Position numbers and translations under genes: made by a program. Shown one piece after another: positions 1 to 11,900 of a stretch of 64,000 nucleotides of DNA (the first letter of the stretch is position 1; every line of letters starts with the position of its first letter). This DNA comes from Capitulum mitella (lineage: Eukaryota; Arthropoda; Thecostraca; Pollicipedomorpha; Pollicipedidae). The notes below the pieces were generated by a model that searched no databases, was not told the DNA's origin, and saw only the letters and a list, made by a program, of their open reading frames with translations. The stretch is from contig CP099852.1 of NCBI GenBank assembly GCA_030062745.1, positions 21,908,266-21,972,265 of the forward strand, read 5' to 3'.

Positions 1-510
1 TTCGCCGCACCGGGCTCAGATGGCGGCGATATCACACGGCCACTTCAAACGCTCAGCCGAGCAAACAAAGGAAGGCATCGAGCACCGGAAACGCTGTTTA
101 TCGGTCAGCATAGCTCCTGAACCTCAAAACTTCATGTCAAAACACTCACAAACAGAGCCAGAAATGGAGCAGACAACTAGGCCAGTGTGTTCCGACTCCG
201 TTCTTGCTGCGATTTGACGTACGCAAACGCCATCTTCACATCCAAATTTTCAGCGCACGCCGACAGAATTCAGTATCGTCCGACTAAACTGACAATGGCT
301 TCACAAGCGAAATAATCCAACTGCCGACGGCGGAAGTGTTGTTGGTCTGCCCCGTGTAATCTTATGTCGGCCCGGCCGTTCTGAGAGGTGTCAGAGCGTC
401 CTGGTCGGTGCCATCCCAGGCATCACACGGGGTGTCGCCCAGGGGGTCTGAAAGTGTCCCCCCAGCCGCCCTGAGGACTTCCCCCCGGCGACTGAAGGCT
501 GTCCGCTGAC
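1..510. other. Left edge, intron of the kelch-like gene
   Basis: These bases lie downstream, in the minus-strand sense, of the third kelch-like exon. They must be intron or beyond, because the BTB domain is not yet complete and no BACK or kelch coding is visible. The short plus-strand frame at 20-217 shows no family features. Confidence 0.5.
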
Positions 511-3500
511 CTGGACGAGGTTGGAGGCGGCCATCAGGCTCTGGACGTTGGTCTGGTTGATGACGACGGCGCCGGTGTAGGCGTACTGCAGCAGCACCTC
601 CATCATGGCCGGCTCCAGGCCGTTCAGCGTCACGTCCTCGTCCTGCGACTCCTTCAGCTGGCTGGTGAACATGGCCTGCGGCACCGTCAGGCCGGCGTCA
701 GTCATGACCGCGGAGACGCCTGAGGGGCGGCCGGTGATGGACTGGCCAGTATTCAGACGGCACCGGCGTCAATTCAGATCGCCAATGCCGAACACTTCGA
801 CCACTTTCTCAACTTTCCGTCCCTCGATTTCTTCACAATAACATCGCGTTGATGGCCAGCGCCTGTATCAATTCGGATCGCCACCGCCAAACGTTTAACG
901 GGTTTGTCTCAAGCCAGACAATTCCTTCAAATTCCGCGGATTTCATTCAAGTCCGTTTAATCACCAGCCAGTTCGGATCCAACCAAAAGATAAACATTAA
1001 TTTTCCGGCTGCGTTTTCTGGGTCAACTTTAGGTCAGGCGTGGCGTGTCCTGCACGTGGCGTCGTCCACGGCCACGGCCGCCGCCCACCGGCCCCACTGG
1101 GAGGCCGACAGAGTACAGGCCTCTGATGCGCCAGGTCAGAGTCTGCTCCGCCGTCTGTGGGGGACACACACACTGTGACCGTCCGAATACAGTGCCGGCC
1201 GGCCAGCGGCGCGGTCTGTCTCGGCTCTCGAGCGGGCCAGACCGGCAGATCGGCGGCGCGGACGAAAAACCCGGCGGGAAAAAAAACGGCAAAGGGGCGG
1301 AACCGCAGCGAGGATTTCTAAATCTCCGCGCAGTCTCGAGCGGAAGCTTCGCAGCTACTTTGTGCGCGAGAAGCGGTGACCACAAGGGCCGATGTGGCTG
1401 AAACGGGAAATGTTTGCTCCGTTTTAAGGATCCGTTTTGTTCACCACAAGCAGCAGTGTAAAGAATCAGCCCGCCAAGCATTATCAAGAATTAACGTGCC
1501 AACCGTTGGGATTCCTGTGTCATCACATCGTGTGATGACTCGGGCTTGAATGTTTACAATTTGTACGAAAACACAAGAGACATGGGTGGAGATGTAGCTG
1601 CCTGAGGATATTTGTCTCAACCTACAATCAGAAATATGAACTACGGATTACGACAAGCGCTTTCTTAACATTGTTATCCGCGTTTGCAGCGAATGTCTAT
1701 AGTATGATCACGAATACCTTGGTTATGTAAAATCGTATTCCTCATGGCACAGTGCTTTATCGAAGCATCAAGCCTGGAAGCTACTTTCTGCCAGGCCCAG
1801 ACCAGTCACACACGCATTGACACATTCAGACCTGTCACGCACTTCATCATAACGCAGACCTGTCATGCACTTCATCGCACATTCATACTGTCTCTGTCAA
1901 ATTGCCTCTACACTTCCCCCAGCCGGAGCTGAATTCCCGATACCACGCCGGTCACAATGAATCGCCGCTCCAGCGCGACCTTGACCCCATGGCCACGTGA
2001 CCCCTCCGGCCATCAGCTGAGGGAGACTTATTACGACTCTGGCCTGGTGCTGCGGGAGGCGGGGGAGGGGCTTCAAACGGCGGACACCGACACAGCGCCC
2101 ACTCGGGACACGGAAGGGTAAATAATGTCAGTACAAGTTACACGGGGCCACCTATTTCGCACATAATTTCGCACCCATTTTCCGCATCAGCGCTGATATC
2201 ATGGTAGGAAAAAAAAACGAAATCACCTTGGCGCATCGCACGAGTCTCTGCCTTCCACCAGTGAGCCTGCACACTGTTCCGTTTGGAATACGTCCCCAGG
2301 CCTGGTGTTACAATGCCACCCGCTGCCATGACCCGGGGACGTTTAACGAACGCCACAAAATAGAGCATGGCCCACCCCGGGGCTGCCATAAATATACTCA
2401 ACGGGATACTGCCCGACCCAACCGACTCTGAGACCTGATCGACCACTGCGAACAATATTGACATAATGTACTGTGTTCTCCGAACTGTTAGCATGATAAC
2501 AGCGACGTTTCCGGGGGCCGTGCACCTTCATCTGATGAACGGTGACCGGAAACGCTGGAAATAAAACTGGACCGAATGAATAATACGTGTTTAACTAGTC
2601 TTAGCTGATAATGGGTTGACATGTTGCTGCATCAGATGCTCCTGAATTCACGTTGGTCGTGCAATATCTATATCAACCATAGCACTGTACATATCCATCT
2701 CAATTGCCGACAGGAAACACTACCCGATCTCTCTGGTCCCACTGTTAACAGCAGCCAGGCACTCCGCGACAAAATATGGTTCAACGAACTCACCATCCGA
2801 ACTAGATGACGTCGAAATAAAAGGCTATCGCATTTAAACATCATATCCAATATCTCTCCCCGGTTCCTAGTTACAGTTCTCAACCCTTTCCACCCAGTCA
2901 TCGGTCCCCACCTATATCTCTGTTGACGAGACGCGTTAGCCCGTTACAGCAAGTAGCCTCTGCTCAAAACTGGAACACACTCACGACCCCATGGCAAGTC
3001 CTCACGGTGTATGCCTCATGCCGCGGCGATCAATTACCGGTTATTATTAACTACGTCCCACAACACTCCAGCATCAACACCCACGTTGTCAAGGTGTATG
3101 ATTCATAGCACAATGACAAGTGAAACACCGCCAGTTATTATTAACGAAGTTCCCGCGACGCCGCACCGTCAAAGCCCTCCAGTCGAACGCACCGTCGAGC
3201 CGTCCGTTCCCAGACCACGATCCGCCGGGTCCTCACCTTGAAGTAGGGGCTGGCTGCAGCCAGGACGCACTTGTGCGCCGGGAACTGCTGGTCGCCCACG
3301 TGCAGCACCACGTCGCAGAAGACGGTGTCGCCCCGCAGCTCGTTCAGCCCGTCCAGCACCTGCAGCATGGCGGCGTCAGCGGCCGGCCGGCCGGGCGGCG
3401 AGCACGTCCGGCTGCGAGCTCGCGGGAGAGTCCGGCGGCCCCTCGGCGCCGGCAGTGAGGCGAAGGTCGGGAGGGCTGCGAGGCTGCGGCCCCACCGGCG

Positions 3501-5709
3501 CCGGCGGCGGCCGAACTGACACAGGCCGCCGGCCGGCCCCGCCTCACGTTCATACAAGGACGGACGGACGGACGGACGGACGGACGGACGGGGACGGGGA
3601 CGGGGACGGGGACGGGGACGGGGACGGGGACGGGGACAGGGACGGGGACGGGGACGGGACGGGACGGGACGGGGACGGGGACAGGGACAGGGACAGGGAC
3701 AGGGACGGGGACAGGGGACAGGGGCGGGGACAGGGACAGGGACAGCGACGGGGACAGGGACAGGGACGGGGAATGGAACAGATATGGGCAAACGGACAGA
3801 CAGACAGACAGACGGACGGACGGGGACGGACGGACGGACGGACGGACGGACGGACGGACGGACGGACGGACGGGGACGGGGACGGGGACGGGGACGGGGA
3901 CGGGGACGGGGACGGGGACGGAGACGGGGACGGGGACGGGGACAGGGACAGGGACGGGGACAGGGACAGGGACAGGGACGGGGAATGGAACAGATATGGA
4001 CAAACGGACAGACAGACGGACGGACGGACGGACGGACGGACGGACGGACGGACGGACGGATGAATGAATGGCACAGGGAGGATCAGGACCAGCAGCGAAA
4101 CCACGCATTCACATACCGTCCGCCGCAGATTGGAACCTCGTCGTTCACACATCGTCTGTCACGGACTGGGACTTGGTGACTCACTGACCGTTCGCCGAGT
4201 GGTGGGACCTGCGATTCACACACCGTCCGACACAGTGGAACTTCGAGGTTACCACCCGTTCGCTACAGACTAGGTTCTCAAGCATGGCTGGAGATCACCT
4301 AAAAATATTCGGGAGTCCACATAGGATTTCAGACCGTTCCTTTCCGGTCACTGTCATAGACCTAGTGCTAAAATCCCTCAAAAATGGGGGGCTGGACCCC
4401 CTCATCCCCGGGATCACCAGCCATCCTCTCAAGGCTCACGCACCGTCCGACATTGACTAAGGCCTCGTGGTTGAAACCCGCAAATCATAGACACAAACTG
4501 TCTTCCACAGAATGATCCCCATGGTACATACACCTTCCCTCCAGACGGACACTGGTGGTTTATACGCAACCTACTAAGAGCTGGTGTTCTGGGTTAAAAA
4601 CTGTTCTCACTGCTTTTGGCGTCAGCGAGTATAATTTTCAATCCAGCAAAACGGACACCAAAATGACTTTACTGGCGATAGCAAACCAAGTACGACTTTT
4701 GCAAAGGGAATAGTGAAAATATCCCATGTTCACATAACTTTGTTGTATTTAGGAAAATACATTTCCCATTGCATTCCTGATGCAAAAAACTTTTCAAACC
4801 TTCCTGGGGACCGTCGGTTAACGTAACGTTAGTCAGAAATTATACGTAATAGTCAGAAATTGTACTGTAGTGGTTCACGAATGGTTCACCACAGACAGAC
4901 GGCAAGTGTTGTCCTGTCCCTACCAGGGATAATTAATTCGTGGTTCACAAGAAATGGAGCTTCGGAAAACAGGCCCGATACGAGCGCATTAAGTACACAA
5001 ATTAGGCCAAAAGCCTTAGACATGGCAAGGTCGTAAACATGGCTTTTTATGCCAACAGTCCTTGGGGGCCTACTAACGATTTTCCGAGGCCAAATAACAC
5101 ACGTTTGGGATAAAAGCTACACGCAAGCATAACAGAGTAACGCCTTAGAACACTGCCAAAAGATCGCTCGCAGTTTTTTGTTATCATTATTAAAGGTTAC
5201 ATCTTACCATGTTTGTCAGTACGGTCCAGCAGTTTTTGCAAAAGACCGAAGGAAGCCCACCCCCCAACACGGGCAATGACGCCGTCCCTACTCGCACCAC
5301 GACCACACGGCCAACATCCCCGTGCGAAAAACCCACTCCCGCGTCCGTCGGCGTCCGGGCGTCAACGCACCGACCCCGGCCGCCCTCCGCCGGCCGGCGC
5401 ACTCACCGTCTTCGGGTGGACCACGTTCTCGTACTTGTACTCGTCGGCGGCGGCCAGGTCGTGCTCCAGGTCGTCCAGCGAGCCCTCCGAGAGGCACAGC
5501 GTCGAGTCGAGGCTGGCGCGCCGCGGCAGCGTGTTGGCCATCCAGGTGGTGGCGCGGAACGGCTGCAGGAAGCTGACGTCGTCCCACTGCGGCAGGTAGC
5601 CGCCGCCGGCGGCCGCCGCTGCCGCCGCCGCCGCCGCCGCCCGGCCCGGGTACGCCTGGCCCTGCGCCGGCCGCCGGGAGCGCGTGGCGCGCGACGGACT
5701 CGGAATCAT
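511..5709 (-). CDS. Kelch-like BTB/POZ protein, N-terminal part (three exons; continues beyond the left edge)
   Basis: Three minus-strand exons join in phase. Exon 1 is 5407-5709, from ATG at 5709 to donor ACG|GTGAGT. Exon 2 is 3237-3359, from CTGCAG| to AAG|GTGAGG. Exon 3 is 511-675, from CCGCAG| to CAG|GTCAGC. All junctions are phase 0. The 197 residues are a variable N-terminus with an 11-residue alanine run, then a BTB/POZ domain from about residue 102. Its hallmarks are [34 protein letters not shown] and the YAYTG turn. In this family BTB dimerises and binds Cullin-3, while BACK and kelch repeats, not in the window, recruit substrates for ubiquitination. I cannot assign the paralogue. 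Intron 1 holds a large GGAC/GGGGAC array. The 5' UTR probably begins in the shared promoter zone near 7.9-8.4 kb. The in-frame GTG at 5724 is not a start. Confidence 0.82.
676..3236. other. Second intron of the kelch-like gene
   Basis: A 2.56-kb intron on the minus strand. GC is high near 1.03-1.40 kb and mixed elsewhere. I see no conserved coding, RNA gene or clear transposon. The overlapping frames at 1029-1487 on both strands are low-complexity products of GC-rich sequence. Confidence 0.5.
3554..4062. repeat. Compound (GGAC)n / (GGGGAC)n array with a higher-order duplication
   Basis: Tetranucleotide GGAC tracts alternate with hexanucleotide GGGGAC tracts. The whole block is duplicated: the junction word GGAATGGAACAGATATGG occurs near 3769 and again near 3981, giving a higher-order period of about 210 bp. 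The array lies in intron 1 of the kelch-like gene, about 190 bp upstream (in the minus sense) of the exon 2 acceptor. The G-runs on the plus strand could form G-quadruplexes. Long frames here (R-T-D-G or P-S-V-R repeats) are repeat products, not genes. Confidence 0.95.
4283..4424 (+). mobile_element. Short inverted-repeat element, family CATGGCTGG, copy A
   Basis: It starts CATGGCTGGAGATCACC and ends GGGATCACCAGCCAT, which are inverted. The interior shares words such as GTCCACATAGGATTTCAGACC with copies at 33617, 39308 (reverse), 40372 (reverse) and 54000. It is 142 bp with no coding capacity. It looks like a MITE; the superfamily is unknown and no target-site duplication was identified. Confidence 0.6.
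4425..5406. other. Rest of first intron of the kelch-like gene
   Basis: Mixed-composition intron sequence between the inverted-repeat element and coding exon 1. I see nothing recognisable in it. Confidence 0.4.
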
Positions 5710-6000
5710 GCCGCGCCCCGCCACACTGCTGCACGGACGAGCAGCGTCACGATCCTAGCAGAAAATTCCGCACGTGACGCTTAGCGGACTGTTAGTGTTC
5801 ACAATGATGTGGGCTTTGGTCACACTACACAATGGTTGTGGGATTTGCAAACGAGAGTCAACGTTCGGTGTGATGGGTAAATAGATAAAAGCATGAGTTC
5901 ATCACAAGTCGTTCGTTTGGAAAAAAACAGAAATGCACTAATTTACATATCAAAGGCACCCAAAATCACCACCTGCTAGTGATGGTCTGTTCCGTTCTCG

Positions 6001-7844
6001 ACATGCTATGTTGCAAACATCCTCTAGGTTTGGACCCTGTAACTCCTGATGTGGGCTGTTATAAATATCCTGATGTTCTGGATATTTATGATCTAGGTAC
6101 TAGGTCATGAACCTTATATTCAACATTATGCTTATTGTCTCACCTCACTGTTACCACTGCATGTTGGTTCCAATGACAGAATGCTAGAGACCTAAGCCTA
6201 CAAACATGCAAAATGTGGTTGAGGCAAGTCTTGCAGCTCCTTTTTTTGGCCCTGATAGAGATGCTCAAGTTCAAACAAGAGCAATTCCAACAGGTAATAA
6301 GCCTTTGTTCCTCCCCCCCCCCCACCTGAAGAACCTGACTGGTTGATAAGTGAAGCATGGTAGCTACCAAAGTTTTGATACTCACAAAAACTGGCAACAT
6401 TTGGCCCCAATCAGTAATGGTTACCCTATCATGGGGTGACTATGTAGTTGCTATGATGGCATGTTAAGGCTCATAGGCACCATCTTGTTGGTTGCCTACA
6501 GGAAATTTACTCCAGATTTTGGTTCATTTCAGAGGCAGGTCAGGGAAGTACCAAAGTATTTGTGAAAGACAAGGATGTACCTTGTACCAAATGCTGCCCA
6601 CCTGACAGGTACTATCAAACAAAAAATAAAAAGTCCAGCAGCCTGGAATGTCCTTTGTTGGCCAGATGGTGAACAAACTGGGAACAGGTTCATCCATGTT
6701 TTGGAAGAATAAATCATGTTGGCATGGTACTATTTATTAAGGAATAAAGCTGAATGAATAACCTGTTAAGTCTTTTTCATTTCTGTTTTTTCTTAATTTT
6801 GCCCACATAGTTTGCATTCATAGCTTTGGGATCACAACAAATGCTATGCAGAGCTTGTTGCCTGCATCCTGAACCTGCCACCCAATAATGCAATTCCAGT
6901 CCAACAGATAATATTTCCCCCAGCCTTTTTTGACAGACTTTCATGCACTCCATCCAGGATCAGTCCACAATGAAATGACATTTTGGGAATAGTCCTTGTA
7001 ATCATTCATGCAACTCTGATTCCATATACTGGTCACCCAGTCCTAATGGCCAATGATCACACAGCCACCTAGCAGATGTGTGGAAACAGAGGTTATGGAT
7101 CATACTTCCCATCTCTTTTTCACCTGAGGTAACAGGTTGATTGGAATACAAAGGAATGATCAACCAAAAACATGGGTGTGATTCCCTTTTTTGCAGCTTA
7201 TTATATAATATCATATTTCATGGCAAAAATATGGCTTATCCATGAGATGTTCTGTCCAAGGTTGAAAATCATTCAGGATATGAGCTGATGATGCATTTCC
7301 TGATGTGATCCTTGTTATGTGATGATGTGATGTGATGTGATCCTTGCTGAGTGAAATGTTCTGGAGTTACCACAGATCACTGTGGCTATTCTTGATGAAA
7401 GAAAGTCATTCAAAATTTCTTTTTTAACTCTGACCAGTCATCTCTATATGGTGAGTTTTACAATCTGGATTCAAGTGTATGCCTCCTTCCTGATACCACA
7501 TTAGACACAAAATGTATGACTACCCTCTGCATCACTAAATAGCATGAAAATGACATTATATTTCAGGGTGTTGCAAAATAGCAGTACACTGAAGCACCAC
7601 CCACACACAGGAGTATACAAAGATGATGCAAGTCCCACCACAGATGCAGGTATAATTCATAGATAAATCAGTTGGTTCTAAATAATATGAAGCTCTATAA
7701 TATATATAACATATATTCAATATATAGTAACATACTCATTCCTTCCCTAAAATACAATGACTAGCCATCACAGCTGGAAAACTGTTCAAATATTTCTAAA
7801 TTCAACAGCTACACAAATTATCAAGTTAACAATGTTCCATACCC
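6001..7844. other. CpG desert upstream of the kelch-like coding start
   Basis: Reading line by line I found no CpG dinucleotide in these 1,844 bases. Flanks change abruptly: kelch exon 1 is very CpG-rich and CpG resumes at 7845. The stretch is AT-rich and TG/CA-rich and holds no coding. It probably corresponds to a 5' UTR intron of the kelch-like gene that has lost CpG by deamination of methylated cytosine in the germline. That last step is inference. Confidence 0.7.
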
Positions 7845-8430
7845 CGAAACACCAGCATTCAAGGGTTTCAAACTGAAATAACTTCGGGCAATAGGCGTGA
7901 CGAGTTCATAGGTCACATAGGCAACATGTGAACCAAATTCATAAAAACCAACGTGACCATTTCTGCAGTGATTTAACACGACAAAACGGTGAAAAATATA
8001 CACAACAAACCTGCCAGTATCCAACGACTTCGACAGTGACTCGGTGACGGTGTAGGTAACGAGTCTCGCGGGTTCCCTTCGTATTATCAATAGAGCATTG
8101 GTCGATTGATGCAGTTGTGTATGTTGCTTGCGCCCCTCAAGGTCGAGGGTGTGCGGCGTGTTTGGCGCATGAAAGACAAACTATGGAGCCAACTTCTGTG
8201 TTTCTGGTATGAATAATGCATGAGATTTACAGATGCTAACGTCTTCGTGTCCGTAGTGTGGACGAGCTTGAGGGACCTTTGAATCTGCTAGTTTCAGCCA
8301 TAAATATAGGTAGGAAGGTACCTAATCACTGGGAGGGATTAAACGAGCACGTCCAGCCACGAGGCTGGTTTCGTAAAAGCAAAATAGTAGAGTACAGGAT
8401 ATATCTGGTGGTTCATCACGCTTTGACCAC
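7845..8430. promoter_or_regulatory. Probable bidirectional promoter zone (kelch-like gene left, TTC39C right)
   Basis: A roughly 580-bp stretch with ordinary CpG density lies between two CpG-depleted zones and between two divergent genes. This is the expected shape of an unmethylated promoter between methylated gene bodies. No TATA box was recognised. A possible 5' exon of TTC39C (for example the segment after CCGTAG at about 8254) could not be joined in phase to the first clear coding exon. Confidence 0.4.
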
Positions 8431-8938
8431 AGATTCTATCAAGAAATATTTGATGTGGCCACTAAACTAATGTGAATGGATGCATTGTACAGTAGGCAAT
8501 CATGTACACAGAAGCTGCGAATATGGGAATGTTGTTGTGGATTGTTCACTGGCAAAAAATCTCAAATGGGAGATGAAAGATTCATCACAGTAATACATAC
8601 ATCAGTTTTAGAATTTCTGGCCTACATAGTGAAATTTGCATCCATTTAATAGCATTAATCCTCGTTAGGTGCTAATAATGTGTCATGTTGTTATGCCATT
8701 CCTTATTTAATATATTTTCAGTAGTAAAAATACATTTTGGTGGCATGAACTACAGAGTTTTAAGTCCATCCAAGCAACACCCCAAAAATGAAATTTTTGG
8801 ATGGGAACTATTCAGAAAAAGATTAAAAACACAGACATAGCCACATCTTGTAGTTGTGATTCATAAGCTGTGTTATGCAATGAACAACACAAAACTGATG
8901 TCATTGATGTGGTGGCTTGCAGACACAGCTGCAAAGAT

Positions 8939-11900
8939 ATGGAGCTGGCACGGGAAGGTGTCAGTATGTTCCTGAACAACCGCCTGGTGGAGGCTGAAGA
9001 GCTCTTCCATCACCACCTGGAAAACCGACATGTCCGAATGGCACATTGCTTCACCACTGTAATGGTTAGTATCAGATGCTGACATTTACTGCTGAGAATT
9101 ATAAATGGCATGGTGTTTTACTGCTTTTATCCCAGTAACTCAGCATCTCTTGATTTCAGAAAGTTGTAGCCAGAAGGAAGCTGCAGTTTGTTGCATGATG
9201 GATTGGTATGTTCCTTTTTCCCTATGGATCTGTTTTGTGTGCTGGTATGAGTCTAGTAACACAGATAACTGGTTGTCAGGTGATTATGCAGGATGTCATC
9301 AGCTGGGCTGTTTTTTTTGGCAGAATGCTGTGGTGACATTTGACTCCATCCAACTGGAACAAACTCAGCAGTTACTCAAGGCCACAGAGAAAGCTGTGGC
9401 TCCAGACTCTGGACTAGTCACTCAGCTCAGAGCCAAACTGAAGGGCTCAGATCAGCTGCAGGTATTTCTGAGATCAGCTGTACTCTGTTCCAAAGGTGCT
9501 GCTGTATCTTCCCATACATTGTGCCCCTTATCAGCTGGATGGTCATCCCATAAATGCCCTCTCTTAGTTGACAAAAGCTATCACCTCTCCCCTTTTTGAT
9601 CACATTTTGTGTCCAGCAACTTATGATGTATTTGTTTTGTAATGCATAATGCAGAATAATGGATGAAGGCTTTGACTTCCAGCACATTCTTGAATTCTGC
9701 ATGGTTTCTATTCTGTTTTATGCAGTCATACTGCTAGTTTCTCACACTTTCGTCCTTATTTGCCCATATGTGAGCCAGGTGTGTTTTCATTATGAAGAAC
9801 CTGGCATTTGTTATATGCTGGTACACACCCTCAGATATGTCCCAGAAAGCTGGTCATCTCAGTCACCAGCATGTACGAACACACCACCCTGTCAGGGACT
9901 GATTCCCTGTAGCCTGATGTTGACCGGGGCGTCGCGGCGTCCTCCTGCGTCGGAAAATGACCTCTGCCGTCTTCAGCAGTCGGCCGCAGGCGCTGACCGG
10001 CCGTGACCGTTTTGGCAGGAGGACGAGGTCGTGGACCTGCTGGAGCGCCAGATCGTGGTGGCCGACTGCCAGGTCTGCTCGGCCGTCATCAACTTCCTGC
10101 AGCAGGTCCGTCCGCCCGACCCGGACGCCTCGGTGCACCGGACCGGTCGTCGGCGGTGTTGGTCTGTCGGGACCCGGAGGCTCTGCACTTTATCCATGGG
10201 GTCCTGGGCCTGAGCAGTCCTGGCCTGCTCCCTGTCATCCGTGATATTGTTCGCGTGAGACCACGAAGGCCAATAAACTCCGGTTTCTGCCCCACTTATT
10301 TCAACATTACCGTGAAGTGACCGTTTTGAAACGGAAGGCTGTTCCGCGCCGAAGTATCTGAAGGTTTCTCTCTCCCGTTAGCCGCACGGTCGCCGGTCCT
10401 GAAGCATCCCAGCAGCCCTAATTTTGATGTATGTAATGAATGTGAGTCGACCGCCCGCTGACCCTGCTCCGGCCTTCAGGACCTCAGCAGCTGCGTCAAG
10501 GGCAGCTGGGGCCTGCGGCGCGCCTGGAAGACCTACGACAGGATCTACGGCCAGATCAGCTCCATGTACCGCAGCCTGCAGCAGGACGGACTGGGGGACG
10601 GTGAGAACCCCTCCCAGCGGCCGGAGCTGGCTGGCGTCGGCCGGGATCTCGCTCCCGTGATCTCACTCCCGCAGAACGTGCCGGGAACTGGAGGTGGAGG
10701 CTCGAGAATGACAGAAACGTTTTCTCGTAACCGAAGCTGCCACCGATGCCATTCTGTTGGCTTATGATCTCACGGATATCGGTACAAGTGCCCCCTGCCG
10801 TCACACGACAATAAACCCATTCGTTGGTTGGCTTTTCCCACGTTGTATTTTTATATAAGTTGGTGCTGTGAAGCGAAGGCCTTTGTCTGACGCATTGGAG
10901 GATGCGGCATTGCCGTTCTTCGTACTGTCCGTGGAAGAATACTCACGCCCTTGTTCGGTCTGCCTGCCTGCCTGACCGTGTGTCGCCGCTGCTCACTGCG
11001 TCGCTCTCATTACAAGCGGCCGAGCCGGGTGGCTGTCCTCCCCAGGCGCCGGCCCGTCCTCTACTGTCCTCCTCCTCGTCCTCCCCGAGCTTGGCCTCCT
11101 TCGCGCCCGCCGCCGCCACCGGCGCCGGCGTTCCCCGCTCCGCCACCCGGCTCCGTGTGGACCAGACCAGGTGAGTGTCGGACCGGCTCCGTGTGGACCA
11201 GACCAGGTGAGTGTCGGACCGGCTCCGTGTGGACCAGACCAGGTGAGTGTCGGACCGGCTCCGTGTGGACCAGACCAGGTGAGTGTCGGACCGGCTCCGT
11301 GTGGACCAGACCAGGTGAGTGTCGGACCGGCTCCGTGTGGACCAGACCAGGTGAGTGTCGGACCGGCTCCGTGTGGACCAGACCAGGTGAGTGTCGGACC
11401 GGCTCCGTGTGGACCAGACCAGGTGAGTGTCGGACCGGCTCCGTGTGGACCAGACCAGGTGAGTGTCGGACCGGCTCCGTGTGGACCAGACCAGGTGAGT
11501 GTCGGACCGGCTCCGTGTGGACCAGACCAGGTGAGTGTCGGACCGGCTCCGTGTGGACCAGACCAGGTGAGTGTCGGACCGGCTCCGTGTGGACCAGACC
11601 AGGTGAGTGTCGGACCGGCTCCGTGTGGACCAGACCAGGTGAGTGTCGGACCGGCTCCGTGTGGACCAGACCAGGTGAGTGTCGGACCGGCTCCGTGTGG
11701 ACCAGACCAGGTGAGTGTCGGACCGGCTCCGTGTGGACCAGACCAGGTGAGTGTCGAGTGGACCAGGTGAGTGTCGGACCGGCCCTGTGGACCAGACCAG
11801 GTGAGTGTCGGACCGGCTCCGTGTGGACCAGACCAGGTGAGTGTCGGACCGGCTCCGTGTGGACCAGACCAGGTGAGTGTCGGACCGGCTCCGTGTGGAC

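Noticed and set aside
3141-4152. Frames of 200-254 aa with P-S-V-R, R-T-D-G or P-V-P-V repeats
   Set aside because: Products of the GGAC/GGGGAC array; only the BTB exon at 3237-3359 inside this region is real.
8181-8311. Candidate upstream coding exons of TTC39C (ATG near 8181; segment after CCGTAG at 8254)
   Set aside because: None joins to the exon beginning at 8923 in the required phase without a stop; ATG 8939 is used instead, with an upstream exon left open.
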